Shown one piece after another: positions 34,717 to 44,160 of a stretch of 64,000 bases of DNA (within the stretch, counting starts at the first letter, position 1; each line of letters begins with the position of its first letter). Location: the NCBI GenBank assembly GCA_024408335.1, contig JAKSVB010000001.1, positions 231,239-295,238 on the forward strand, read 5' to 3'. The DNA comes from Bacilli bacterium. Its GTDB lineage: Bacteria > Bacillota_I > Bacilli_A > RFN20 > CAG-826. The translations under genes were made by a program, and so were the position numbers. A model generated the notes under the pieces. The model did not search any database. It worked only from the letters and a program-made list of their open reading frames with translations, and was not told where the DNA came from.

Positions 34717-35811
34717 ATGAGAAGCGTTATTGATATTGTTGATTTATCAGTCGAAGAGATTGATGAGCTTTGCAAAACTTCGTTGGATATCATTGCAAAC
34801 CCAGCAAAATACGCTGAATCTTGCAAAGGAAAGAAACTTGCAACCCTCTTCTATGAACCATCAACCAGAACCAGATTATCATTCACTGCCGCTATGATGG
34901 AACTCGGTGGTGATGTTCTTGGCTTTGCTGGAGCATCCAATTCCAGCGCTTCAAAAGGCGAAAGCTTTGCAGACACAGCTAAGACCGTCTCTTGCTATGC
35001 CGACATCATTGCGATGCGTACAACCCAAGAAGGTGCAGCCCTTGTTGCATCACGCGCAGGTTCAATCCCAGTCATCAATGCTGGCGATGGAAGACACTGC
35101 CACCCAACCCAAACCTTAGCTGACTTACTAACTATCTATAGAGAAAAAGGTTCATTTGATAACCTTACAGTCGGTTTCTGCGGCGATCTTAAATATGGTA
35201 GAACCGTCCACTCACTCATTGCAGCCCTCTCAAGATACAAGAACGTCAAAATCGTTCTCATCTCACCTAAAGAGCTCATGCTTCCTGACTATGTCAAAGA
35301 AGACATCCTTGAACCTAACCATATGGAATACATGGAAACCGCTTCATTAGAAGAAGCGATGCCAATGCTTGATATCCTTTATATGACTCGTGTTCAAAGA
35401 GAAAGATTCGATGACCCAGAGGAATACGAAAGACTCAAGAACAACTACATCTTAACCTTAGAGAAATTAGAGACTGCAAAGAAGGATATGTGCATTCTTC
35501 ACCCTCTTCCAAGAGTCAATGAAATCTCAGTTAAGGTTGATGATGATCCAAGAGCCTGTTACTTCAAACAAGTTCTTAATGGCAAATATATCAGAATGGC
35601 TCTCATTCTTAAGCTTCTTGAAGAAGCCAAAAAGAATCCTAAGAGAGTTGATGCCTTTGCAGGCAAGGGATACGAATTCAACAAACACGTTTGCAATAAC
35701 CCAAAATGCGTTACTGCAAATGAGCAAGAACTCGATCAAGTCTTCAAGACAATTGACGCTGAAGGACATCAAAGATGTGTTTGGTGTGATATCGGCGAAC
35801 CACAAGACTAA
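34717..35811 (+). CDS. pyrB: Aspartate carbamoyltransferase with fused PyrI-like zinc domain
   Basis: Residues 1-310 form a normal ATCase catalytic chain, with the carbamoyl-phosphate loop [12 protein letters not shown], the mobile loop residues around SASKGES, and [13 protein letters not shown] and HPLPRVNE. The last 50 residues are extra. They hold C326-x4-C331-x22-C354-x2-C357, nearly the zinc-ligand spacing of E. coli PyrI (x4, x23, x2), but without PyrI's N-terminal nucleotide-binding domain. The tail may replace the regulatory subunit's structural zinc domain and bridge catalytic trimers without allostery. It is the last gene of the operon and is followed by a terminator. No carA/carB or pyrR is nearby. 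Confidence 0.93.
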   Translation: MRSVIDIVDLSVEEIDELCKTSLDIIANPAKYAESCKGKKLATLFYEPSTRTRLSFTAAMMELGGDVLGFAGASNSSASKGESFADTAKTVSCYADIIAMRTTQEGAALVASRAGSIPVINAGDGRHCHPTQTLADLLTIYREKGSFDNLTVGFCGDLKYGRTVHSLIAALSRYKNVKIVLISPKELMLPDYVKEDILEPNHMEYMETASLEEAMPMLDILYMTRVQRERFDDPEEYERLKNNYILTLEKLETAKKDMCILHPLPRVNEISVKVDDDPRACYFKQVLNGKYIRMALILKLLEEAKKNPKRVDAFAGKGYEFNKHVCNNPKCVTANEQELDQVFKTIDAEGHQRCVWCDIGEPQD

Positions 35812-35828
35812 TAGTCAAATAACAAATG

Positions 35829-35855
35829 ACAGGGAGATAAAACTTCCTGTTTTTT
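35829..35855 (+). terminator. Terminator of the pyr operon
   Basis: An 8-bp stem with one G-T pair (35829-35836 with 35843-35850) is followed by six T. Confidence 0.8.
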
Positions 35856-35951
35856 GTTTATTGGAAAGACAACTCTTCGCATTATTAGTTTGCATATAAA
35901 ATGAGTCAATGATTTGCATAGAAACAGGGCAGAAAATATGCAAACCGAGTT

Positions 35952-38900
35952 CTATTTTGAGGACTCTTGCAAAATTCCGTTCAGATCGTCATCAAACAAG
36001 GAACCTTGAACGAATTCGCTTATTTCTTTTGATCCGCTAACAGTCTTTTCGAAGAGTTGGATGATCATCTCGTAATCTTTGACGTCGCTATTGGCGATGC
36101 GAATTACTTTGATTCCATGACGCTTACAAATCTCTTCCTTGGTTCTATCCGAATCCATTCTGGATTTGCTTCCAATGTGTTCGCCGCCATCGATTTCAAA
36201 AACGACGATTGGAATGTATTTTCTATTCATGAGCCCAGTGGATGCAAAAATGACGACGTCGAATTCTTTGCGGCCAAAGCTCATTTCCTCTTCTGCTGAG
36301 ATGCCTTTGATGACATTTCTAACCAAAAGGTTTCTTTCAATTTTGAATTTTGTGCCTCTTCTATTGAAATAAGGCTTAACGGTATCAAAGAACAATTGTT
36401 CTGAAGCTGAGTTGTTAGAGAAATCTGTAATGATAGTTTTTTCTGATTTTGGTGGGAGGACCTCTCCGTTTTTAGCGACATAGTCCGATAAAGCTTTAAG
36501 GTCGGTGTTCCTGTTCTTCGAAAGCAGATCAATCGCTTCTTTGTCTCCTACGAAAATTAGTCTTTCTCTTGCTCTAGTAACCGCAACATTAATGAGCTCG
36601 CTGTTATTTTCAATCCACGCAAGAGTTCTCTTTGCGGTTTTTAAAGATAAGGCGCTTGATAGGATGATTGTTGGTTTTTCTGAGCCTTGAAGCGTGTGGA
36701 CTGTGCCTGCTTTGATGTCTGTTATGCCTCCCTTTTCTAACAAACTATTTATTAGTTTTGCTTGGTTGTTAAAAGGGGTGATTATTCCAACGTCTTTGTA
36801 TCCGCCGTTTTTGACTATGTTTACAATTTCGAGCGCTTCATTTAGATAGGAGTTGCGTTCATTAGGGTTAGCACTGTTATGAACATCAACATAAAGGAGG
36901 CTTCCGGAGTTTTCGTTTAGAAGTTTAAGTTGATCGTTATAGTATCTTGCGTTAGGGAAAGAAGCAATTTTCTTACCGCATCTATAGTGATATCTAAGAA
37001 GTAGTGATTTGGAGTTTTTATCCTTTGATGTCATGCACGAAAGAATTGAGTTATCGACATAGTCATATTCTTTTTTGACACCATATTCGTCACGGAATTT
37101 TTGATTGAGCTTATCGTCAATGACTGTAACTGGTTGAAGTTGGTTTGTGTCGCCAACAAGTAAAAGATCGGTTCCTCTTGTAATAGGAATGAGACTGCTT
37201 GCCATGTTGCATTGACCAGCCTCATCCATGATAACCAAATCGAAATGAGGGGTTGGGCTTCCTAACTTGTCAGATGAGTTATTCGTGCAAACTATGATAG
37301 GGAAAATATTTAATAGTCTCTTAAGCGAAGTATCATCCCTCAAATATTCATTAAACTCTTTGACGCAGCTTTGGATATTCTCAGGGCTTTCGCTTTTAAT
37401 GATGATATCTCTAAGTGGTTTATATGTGATGTTAAGAAGCCTTTTGAAAGAAGACATGAAAGAGTAGTTAAGATAATTCATGAAGTTTTCGTCTTCCTTT
37501 GCAGACGTTGCATAATTTGCAACTTCTTCATCTGTTATGTCTCTTGCTTCGGCTACCTTTTCTTTTTTGATAGCTATTTGTTCAAGAATTGAAGTTCTTA
37601 CTTGATCGGTTGTTCCTAGTTCACCAATCTTCTTCAAACGCTCAATATCTTCTAGTCTCTCAAGTTTTTCTTCGTATTCCTTTAAGACTTCTCTTAGCTT
37701 TGAATTCTTTTCTATCGACTTTTCCTTTTGACCACTCGTAGTTGAGTCGTTGACGTTAATATTTTTGATGCTTTCAGCGTATTTCAAAATCTCTCTAAGA
37801 ACAGCGAGAGTCTTTGGGGTTTCGTTGTTGTTAAAGATCCTAAGAGCAGGGAAATTGAGTTTCTTTTCGACACCTGTTTTTGGGTTTTTCCAATAGAATG
37901 ACGTAGTTAGCTTTTCATATATGTCATTTAGAGGATGGTTGTTATTTGAGCAAATCAAAACGGTCTTGTTATTCGCTAAAGCGGATAAGATTACGTTAAA
38001 AATTGTTTCTGTTTTGCCAGTGCCTGGAGGCCCTTTGACATAGGTAACGTGGTTAACCATTGAGTTATAAACAACTCTCATCTGGTCGATATTGATTTTC
38101 TTTTTGTCCGCGATAACAATAGCAGGATCTTTTGATGTGCCTGTATGTGGTCTGCTACGGCCGAAAAACGCTTTCAAAGGCATCGTAAGCGAGTCATTCT
38201 CTTCCATTTCTTTGATGGAATTGCATGCTCTTTCTAGGTCGTTTGAGTTTCTTCTAGCCAATAAGAAAATCGAAGTGTCTGTGTTGATTCTCTCGCCTCT
38301 TTCAATATTGAGGTTTTCTTTAATTAATTCAATGTATTCACGGTGGTTAGCAGCGAAGTTTTCGGTGAACTCGTTAGGGGACATATCTAAGTAGTGGCTC
38401 AAACTAACTTGCTCTTCGTCGATCAAGAAGCTCGTGTTGAAACAAATGTCGTTACCAATCTTGAGAGTTTTGTTTTTGAAATTAACTGTAAGAGGCCTAT
38501 ATGCGACAACAAATTGTTTATCGACAAAATTGATTGAGAAAACGTTCATACCCATTTGTTGGGTTTCTTGAACCGCTCTCAAATCTTCGTATTTGTATTT
38601 TTTGAAGACTGTGCCGAGGATTGCTTTGAACTGTTCTTCTGAAAGCTGATATGTTTTTGATTCCAAGAATTCCTGAGGGATGACTCCGTCTATTAACGCT
38701 CTTTCTTTAATGTATGGATCGTTATCGTGTTTATAACAGTCGGTTAAATATTTGAGAATGTTGTTATCAAGCGTGTCGACTTCCAAGAACTTGTATATGT
38801 CCGAACTTGTATCTAATAGCTTTGTAATAAGGGAATTGTTTGGCGGATAATACGTTTCCTCGACAACAACCGCATCAAGAATGCCCTCCATCGTTAGTGA

Positions 38901-39095
38901 AACTTGGTTTTCAAGACACTCAAGGCTTTTGGATGGGTTAAAAACTCTGCCTTTAATTTTGCCGTTTTGAATGTCGATTTCTTCAATTCCAAAATAAAAG
39001 AGCGTTATCTCTTTGCTTTTGTTTTTGTACTTAAAATTTAACCAATGGTTCTCAACCAGAGCGCGATAAATCGCATTCTTAACTGTGAGTTTCAT
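35952..39095 (-). CDS. SF1 (Upf1-like) helicase fused to a Vsr/DUF2726-like nuclease
   Basis: The 1,047-residue protein has an unrecognised N-terminal 330 residues, then an SF1 helicase. Its motifs are Walker A GPPGTGKT (about 353-360), DEAG motif II (about 621-624), TVHTLQGSE (motif V region) and motif VI VAVTRARERL (about 835). A long helical insert (about 430-600) separates motif Ia from motif II. After residue 890 comes a PD-(D/E)XK-type domain with FDVVIF, FEIDGGEH (about 963-970) and KRHGIKVIRI, the layout of Vsr/DUF559/DUF2726 nucleases. Such helicase-nuclease fusions occur in phage-defence systems, but no defence partner is adjacent. No ribosome-binding site is seen; a TGTAAT box ends 9 bases before the ATG. 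Confidence 0.85.
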   Translation of the reverse strand: MKLTVKNAIYRALVENHWLNFKYKNKSKEITLFYFGIEEIDIQNGKIKGRVFNPSKSLECLENQVSLTMEGILDAVVVEETYYPPNNSLITKLLDTSSDIYKFLEVDTLDNNILKYLTDCYKHDNDPYIKERALIDGVIPQEFLESKTYQLSEEQFKAILGTVFKKYKYEDLRAVQETQQMGMNVFSINFVDKQFVVAYRPLTVNFKNKTLKIGNDICFNTSFLIDEEQVSLSHYLDMSPNEFTENFAANHREYIELIKENLNIERGERINTDTSIFLLARRNSNDLERACNSIKEMEENDSLTMPLKAFFGRSRPHTGTSKDPAIVIADKKKINIDQMRVVYNSMVNHVTYVKGPPGTGKTETIFNVILSALANNKTVLICSNNNHPLNDIYEKLTTSFYWKNPKTGVEKKLNFPALRIFNNNETPKTLAVLREILKYAESIKNINVNDSTTSGQKEKSIEKNSKLREVLKEYEEKLERLEDIERLKKIGELGTTDQVRTSILEQIAIKKEKVAEARDITDEEVANYATSAKEDENFMNYLNYSFMSSFKRLLNITYKPLRDIIIKSESPENIQSCVKEFNEYLRDDTSLKRLLNIFPIIVCTNNSSDKLGSPTPHFDLVIMDEAGQCNMASSLIPITRGTDLLLVGDTNQLQPVTVIDDKLNQKFRDEYGVKKEYDYVDNSILSCMTSKDKNSKSLLLRYHYRCGKKIASFPNARYYNDQLKLLNENSGSLLYVDVHNSANPNERNSYLNEALEIVNIVKNGGYKDVGIITPFNNQAKLINSLLEKGGITDIKAGTVHTLQGSEKPTIILSSALSLKTAKRTLAWIENNSELINVAVTRARERLIFVGDKEAIDLLSKNRNTDLKALSDYVAKNGEVLPPKSEKTIITDFSNNSASEQLFFDTVKPYFNRRGTKFKIERNLLVRNVIKGISAEEEMSFGRKEFDVVIFASTGLMNRKYIPIVVFEIDGGEHIGSKSRMDSDRTKEEICKRHGIKVIRIANSDVKDYEMIIQLFEKTVSGSKEISEFVQGSLFDDDLNGILQESSK

Positions 39096-39153
39096 GAAAT
39101 GATTATTACATTTTTTGCTACGTTTTACATTGAAAACTCATTCATTAGGCAAA

Positions 39154-39183
39154 ATAAAAACAGGAAGCGTTGAACTTCCTGTT
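39154..39183 (-). terminator. Terminator after the kinase-like gene
   Basis: Perfect 9-bp arms AACAGGAAG (39159-39167) and CTTCCTGTT (39175-39183) are followed on the minus strand by T-rich sequence. It separates adhE-kinase transcription from the helicase gene. Confidence 0.82.
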
Positions 39184-39191
39184 TGGTATTT

Positions 39192-39941
39192 TTATTCGTA
39201 ATCGACAACTGATGCCCAGTTAAGAAGCATTTCTCTTTCTTCTGGATTTCCTTTGACGGATTGAGAAGCCGCTACGATTGGCATCCACTTTTGGAGGTGC
39301 TTCTTTTCGATTCCCGCTTTCTCGGAGAACTTCTCAAGATAGTAAGCAGCTTCATCGTCTTTGTGTTGTAAGCAGAAGGTTAAGTAGGTTCTTGCTGCAT
39401 CAGCACATGCGTTGCCTTGTGTTGCGTGGCTCCAGTCGAGGATGTAATGCTTTCCTTCTGGAGTGACGATGATGTTTGATGGACGGATATCGCCATGGCA
39501 GAGAAGGTTGTGCTTTGGCATACTCTCTAAACGAGTATGAAGATCGAATCTTGTGTTAGCGTCTAAATCCGCTAAATAGATCTTACGGTTCATCTTGTCG
39601 TAGAGCTTAGTAAGAAGTGGGCATTTCTTTGATTGGATTTCGATTTGGATATCGATAAGCATATCAATGTATTCGTGCTTCTTCTCTGGATTCTCCTTCA
39701 TGAGTGTTGAGAGGGTTTTGCCTTCAATGAACTCGCTGATGATTGCCCATTTGCCATCAATTTCGGTGACTCTGATGATGCTTGGAATGTTAAGTCCTGT
39801 TTCTTCGACGCGAGCTTGGTTTAAAGCTTCGTTAAGAATGTCTGACTTTTTGAAATCTTCGTTGAAGACTTTGATGCAGTAGTTACCATCACGGTAGAGA
39901 GTTTTGTTGTGTCTTTTTGCAATGACAGTCTCAAGTTTCAT
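39192..39941 (-). CDS. APH/choline-kinase-family phosphotransferase
   Basis: The 249-residue protein has the aminoglycoside-phosphotransferase/choline kinase fold: ISEFIEGKTL hinge, catalytic LLCHGDIRPSNIIV and metal-binding YILDWSHATQG. Substrates in this family are small alcohols, amines, sugars or drugs; none can be assigned. The start is at 39941 after AGGAGAAAGACC; the TTG-initiated longer form would begin inside that site. It begins 18 bases after the adhE stop in the same direction with no terminator between, so it is co-transcribed with adhE. Confidence 0.85.
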   Translation of the reverse strand: MKLETVIAKRHNKTLYRDGNYCIKVFNEDFKKSDILNEALNQARVEETGLNIPSIIRVTEIDGKWAIISEFIEGKTLSTLMKENPEKKHEYIDMLIDIQIEIQSKKCPLLTKLYDKMNRKIYLADLDANTRFDLHTRLESMPKHNLLCHGDIRPSNIIVTPEGKHYILDWSHATQGNACADAARTYLTFCLQHKDDEAAYYLEKFSEKAGIEKKHLQKWMPIVAASQSVKGNPEEREMLLNWASVVDYE

Positions 39942-39959
39942 GGTCTTTCTCCTAATCAA

Positions 39960-42560
39960 TTACTTGCCATAGTAGGCGTTGAGGTACATTTGCTTAAGTT
40001 CTTCCATCAATGGATAGCGAGGGTTTGCGCCTGTGCATTGATCATCGAATGCTTGTTCAACCATTGCGTCAAGGCGATCGAGGAAGTCTTTTTCATCGAT
40101 GCCATAGTCTTTGATGGTTGGCTTGATGCCGATCTTAGCTTTGAGTTCGTCGATTGCTTTGATGAGGTTTTCGACTTTCTCTTCGTTGGTCTCGCCTTCT
40201 AAGCCAAGAGCGGTTGCGATTTCTGCATATCTAGCAAGGGTGTGTGGGTGATCGTATTGTGAGAATGTGCCCATCTTGGTTGGAGCTTCGCTTGAGTTAT
40301 AGCGAATGACTTCATCAATAAGAAGAGCGTTTGCGATACCGTGTGGGAGGTGGTGGAAGGCACCGAGTTTGTGAGCCATTGAGTGGCAAACACCAAGGAA
40401 TGCGTTAGCAAATGCCATACCTGCCATGGTTGCTGCGTTGGCCATCTTTTCACGGGCAACGACATTGCTTCCATCTGCATATGCTTGTGGGAGGTATTCG
40501 AAGATAACCTTAAGTGCTTGGACAGCAAGGCCATCGGTGTAATCGGTTGCGAGCATGCTTGCGTATGCTTCAAGAGCGTGAGTGACTGCGTCGATACCGC
40601 TTGCGGCAGTTAAGCCTTTTGGAGCGCTCATATGGAAATCGGTATCAATGATTGCCATATTTGGTAGGAGCTCATAGTCAGCAAGTGGGTATTTGACACC
40701 TGTTGCTTCGTCGGTGATGACTGCGAATGGTGTGACTTCTGAACCTGTACCTGCTGAGGTTGGGATAGCGATGAAATATGCCTTTTCGCCCATCTTAGGG
40801 AAGGTGTAGACACGTTTTCTGATATCCATGAATCTCATGGCCATATCGAAGAAGTCGACTTCTGGGTGTTCATAAAGGACCCACATGATCTTGGCTGCGT
40901 CCATTGCGGAACCGCCACCAAGAGCGATGATGCAATCTGGTTTGAAGTCGCTCATGATCTTAGCGCCTTCTTTTGCACATCCAAGTGTTGGGTCTGGTGC
41001 GACGTTTGAGAAGGTCTCGTGAACGATGCCCATCTCATTTAATTTATCGGTGATTGGTTTGGTATAACCGTTTTGATAAAGGAAGCTGTCGGTGACAATG
41101 AAGCAACGCTTCTTGCCCATGACATTCTTGAGTTCGTCTAAGGCGACTGGTAAGCAGCCTTTCTTTAAATAAACCTTTTCAGGTGCTCTAAACCAAAGCA
41201 TATTTTCTCTCCTCATAGCGACTGTTTTAATGTTGATTAAATGTTTGACTCCGACGTTTTCGGAAACTGAGTTGCCGCCCCATGAACCGCAACCAAGGGT
41301 GAGGGATGGAGCTAATTTGAAGTTGTAAAGATCACCAATACCGCCTTGTGATGATGGGGTATTGACGAGAATTCTGCATGTCTTCATTCTTGAAGCGAAT
41401 TCAGCGATCTTTTCTTTGCCTGTGATTTCGTTAAGGTAGATTGAAGAAGTGTGACCAAAGCCACCGTCAGCGATTAAGTGTTCTGCTTTTGCGAATGCGT
41501 CGTTCAAATCTTTTGCGCGGTACATTGCAAGGACTGGTGAAAGTTTTTCATGAGCGAATTCTTCGCTGAGTTCAACTGATTCAACTTCGCCGATGAGGAT
41601 CTTTGTTGATTCTGGAACTGTGACGCCGGCGAGCTTAGCGATTGTGTGAGCTTTTTGACCAACGATTCTTGCGTTAAGCATGCCGTTGATAAGAATGGTC
41701 TTTCTGACTTTTTCTGTTTCTTCTTCGTTTAAGAAGTAGCAGCCTCTGTTTTTGAATTCTGCTTTGACTGTTTCATAAACGGAATCGAGAACGATGACGG
41801 ATTGTTCTGAAGCACAGATCATGCCGTTATCGAATGTCTTTGAATGGATGATCGAGTTGACTGCTAAAACGAGGTTAGCTGAGTCATCAATGATAGCAGG
41901 GGTGTTACCAGCACCGACGCCAAGAGCAGGTTTGCCGCTTGAGTAAGCTGCTTTGACCATGCCTGGACCGCCTGTTGCGAGAATGATGTCTGCTTCCTTC
42001 ATGATGAGGTTAGTCAAATCAAGAGATGGAACATCAATCCAACCGATGATGCCTTTTGGAGCACCGGCTTTGACTGCGGCCTCTAAAACGACTTTAGCAG
42101 CAGCGATGGTGCTGTTCTTAGCTCTTGGGTGAGGACTAATGATGATACCGTTTCTGGTTTTAAGTGAAAGTAATGTTTTGAATATTGCGGTTGAAGTTGG
42201 GTTTGTTGTTGGGATGACCGCAGCAACAAGACCGATTGGCTCAGCGATCTTTTGAATGCCAAAAGCTGTGTCTTCTTCAATGACGCCGCATGTTTTAGTG
42301 TTCTTGTAAGCGTTGTAAATGTATTCAGCAGCGTAGTGGTTTTTGATGACCTTATCTTCTACGATGCCCATGCCTGTTTCCTCGACTGCCATCTTGGCGA
42401 GTGGGATTCTGGCGTTATTTGCGGCTAAGGATGCCGCTAAAAAGATTTTGTCTACTTGTTCTTGGGTGAAGGTAGCAAATTCTTTTGCAGCGTTTCTCAC
42501 TTCTTGGATTTTTTGTTCAAGGGTTTGAACGCTGTCGACAATGAATTCTTTTGTTTCCAT
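39960..42560 (-). CDS. adhE: Bifunctional aldehyde-alcohol dehydrogenase
   Basis: The 866-residue protein has an N-terminal CoA-acylating aldehyde dehydrogenase domain (about 1-440; catalytic Cys in NGMICASEQS, GVGAGNTPA) and a C-terminal iron alcohol dehydrogenase domain (about 450-866; GGGSAMDAAK, HSMAHKLGAFHHLPHG with the iron-binding His residues). It reduces acetyl-CoA to ethanol with two NADH and forms spirosomes in other bacteria. AGGAGG-like CTGGAGGTTC precedes the ATG. A cre-like site lies about 140 bases upstream. It is the main fermentative NADH sink visible in this window. Confidence 0.96.
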   Translation of the reverse strand: METKEFIVDSVQTLEQKIQEVRNAAKEFATFTQEQVDKIFLAASLAANNARIPLAKMAVEETGMGIVEDKVIKNHYAAEYIYNAYKNTKTCGVIEEDTAFGIQKIAEPIGLVAAVIPTTNPTSTAIFKTLLSLKTRNGIIISPHPRAKNSTIAAAKVVLEAAVKAGAPKGIIGWIDVPSLDLTNLIMKEADIILATGGPGMVKAAYSSGKPALGVGAGNTPAIIDDSANLVLAVNSIIHSKTFDNGMICASEQSVIVLDSVYETVKAEFKNRGCYFLNEEETEKVRKTILINGMLNARIVGQKAHTIAKLAGVTVPESTKILIGEVESVELSEEFAHEKLSPVLAMYRAKDLNDAFAKAEHLIADGGFGHTSSIYLNEITGKEKIAEFASRMKTCRILVNTPSSQGGIGDLYNFKLAPSLTLGCGSWGGNSVSENVGVKHLINIKTVAMRRENMLWFRAPEKVYLKKGCLPVALDELKNVMGKKRCFIVTDSFLYQNGYTKPITDKLNEMGIVHETFSNVAPDPTLGCAKEGAKIMSDFKPDCIIALGGGSAMDAAKIMWVLYEHPEVDFFDMAMRFMDIRKRVYTFPKMGEKAYFIAIPTSAGTGSEVTPFAVITDEATGVKYPLADYELLPNMAIIDTDFHMSAPKGLTAASGIDAVTHALEAYASMLATDYTDGLAVQALKVIFEYLPQAYADGSNVVAREKMANAATMAGMAFANAFLGVCHSMAHKLGAFHHLPHGIANALLIDEVIRYNSSEAPTKMGTFSQYDHPHTLARYAEIATALGLEGETNEEKVENLIKAIDELKAKIGIKPTIKDYGIDEKDFLDRLDAMVEQAFDDQCTGANPRYPLMEELKQMYLNAYYGK

Positions 42561-42695
42561 AAAGAACCTCCAGATTAAGTATATAAGAAATAGTGAACTT
42601 TAAAAACAAAAACGCATCTTTTTCTTTTTAAGAAATCGCTAGGAAAATGTACCTTTTGTATTGAGCAAAATCAAAAAGTCCAAAAACGCTATATA

Positions 42696-42709
42696 TGTGT
42701 GCGCTTACA
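42696..42709 (-). promoter_or_regulatory. Candidate catabolite-responsive element (cre) upstream of adhE
   Basis: On the minus strand the 14-mer TGTAAGCGCACACA fits the CcpA consensus TGWAANCGNTNWCA at 10 of 11 defined positions. It lies upstream of adhE and downstream of the nfnB terminator. CcpA itself is not in the window. Confidence 0.45.
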
Positions 42710-42710
42710 T

Positions 42711-42737
42711 CAAAAAAGAGGCATCCGAAGACGCCTC
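42711..42737 (-). terminator. Terminator of nadK-nfnA-nfnB
   Basis: On the minus strand a 7-bp stem (42731-42737 with 42718-42724, one wobble) with a CTTCGG loop is followed by six T (42712-42717). Confidence 0.85.
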
Positions 42738-42760
42738 GATTTATATTTTGTAGTAAAGGA

Positions 42761-44158
42761 TTACTTAGCTTTGTTTTGGATGTATTCGTGGATACCTGCA
42801 GCAGCAGTTTTGCCAGCGCCCATAGCTAAGATAACTGTAGCAGCACCAGTGACAGCATCACCACCTGCGAAGACGCCATCCTTTGAGCTCATTGCGGATT
42901 CTTCGCTAACGATGATGCCGCCGTGAGGGTTGGTGTCAAGGCCTGGAGTGGTTGACTTGATGAGTGGGTTTGGATTTGTACCGAGTGACATGATGACACA
43001 GTCAACATCAAGGACGTATTCGCTTCCTGGAACTTCGACTGGTCTGCGTCTGCCTGAAGCATCTGGTTCACCAAGTTCCATCTTGATGACCTTCATGCCT
43101 TTAACCCAACCTTGTTCATCGCCGAGGATTTCGACTGGGTTGTTAAGGGTCTTGAAGATGATGCCTTCTTCTTCAGCGTGTTCGACTTCTTCTTTACGTG
43201 CTGGAAGTTCTTCCATGCCACGTCTATAGACGATGTAGACGTTTTCTGCGCCTAATCTAAGAGCTGTACGAGCTGCGTCCATAGCGACGTTACCGCCACC
43301 GACGATAGCGACGTTCTTGCTTTGTTTGATTGGAGTATCGCAATCTGGGAGGTAAGCCTTCATGAGGTTGCTACGAGTTAAGATTTCGTTAGCAGAGAAG
43401 ACACCTTTGAGGTTTTCGCCTGGGATGCCCATGAATTTTGGAAGACCTGCGCCTGAACCAACGAAGACAGCTTCGAAGCCGTATTCTTGCATGAGTTCAT
43501 CGATAGAGATGACTTTACCGATAACCATGTTGGTTTCAACTTTGACGCCCATAGCTTTGAGGCCTTCGATTTCCTTACGGACGATAGCCTTTGGAAGACG
43601 GAATTCTGGGATACCGTAAACGAGAACGCCACCAGCTGTGTGGAGAGCTTCGAAGATTGTGACTTCGTAGCCGAGTTGTGCAAGATCACCTGCACAGGTT
43701 AAGCCTGCAGGGCCTGAACCGACGACTGCGACTTTGTGACCATTAGAAGCTGGAACTTCTGGTTTTGCGGTGCTGTGTTCGTTGTGATAGTCAGCAACGA
43801 ATCTTTCAAGACGGCCAATGCCAACTGGATCGCCCATCTTGCCGCGGATACATTTGCCTTCACATTGTGATTCTTGTGGGCAAACACGACCGCAAACTGC
43901 TGGAAGAGCGCTTGATTTGTGGATGACTTGATATGCTTCTTCGAATTTGCCTTCAGCAACTAAAGCGATGAATTCTGGAATGTGAATGTGAACTGGGCAG
44001 CCTGCCATACAGAATGGGTTCTTACATTGTAAGCAACGAGCTGCTTCGTCTTTTGCCATTTCCTCGGTGTAGCCAGTGGTAACTTCTTTGAAGTTGTGTG
44101 CACGAACTTTTGGGTCTTGGCAAGGCATTGGGTTTTTGACTTTGCTCATGTTAGGCAT
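42761..44158 (-). CDS. nfnB: NfnAB transhydrogenase large subunit (GltD-like)
   Basis: The 465-residue flavoprotein resembles the glutamate synthase small chain. It has an N-terminal cysteine-rich [4Fe-4S] domain (CLQCKNPFCMAGCPV and VCGRVCPQESQCEGKC), then two dinucleotide-binding folds (VVGSGPAGLTCAGDLAQLG and VAIVGGGNVAMDAA). Because it directly follows an FAD/[2Fe-2S] partner rather than a large gltB, it is best read as the NfnB/NfnL subunit of electron-bifurcating NADH-dependent ferredoxin:NADP+ oxidoreductase. It starts two bases after nfnA. NAD kinase at the head of the same operon strengthens the NADP link. Confidence 0.92.
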   Translation of the reverse strand: MPNMSKVKNPMPCQDPKVRAHNFKEVTTGYTEEMAKDEAARCLQCKNPFCMAGCPVHIHIPEFIALVAEGKFEEAYQVIHKSSALPAVCGRVCPQESQCEGKCIRGKMGDPVGIGRLERFVADYHNEHSTAKPEVPASNGHKVAVVGSGPAGLTCAGDLAQLGYEVTIFEALHTAGGVLVYGIPEFRLPKAIVRKEIEGLKAMGVKVETNMVIGKVISIDELMQEYGFEAVFVGSGAGLPKFMGIPGENLKGVFSANEILTRSNLMKAYLPDCDTPIKQSKNVAIVGGGNVAMDAARTALRLGAENVYIVYRRGMEELPARKEEVEHAEEEGIIFKTLNNPVEILGDEQGWVKGMKVIKMELGEPDASGRRRPVEVPGSEYVLDVDCVIMSLGTNPNPLIKSTTPGLDTNPHGGIIVSEESAMSSKDGVFAGGDAVTGAATVILAMGAGKTAAAGIHEYIQNKAK

Positions 44159-44160
44159 GG

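Noticed and set aside
39095..39192. Defence pairing of the helicase-nuclease with the neighbouring kinase, as in kinase-helicase systems
   Set aside because: A strong minus-strand terminator (39154-39183) separates them, the kinase is APH-like rather than a protein kinase and belongs to the adhE transcript.
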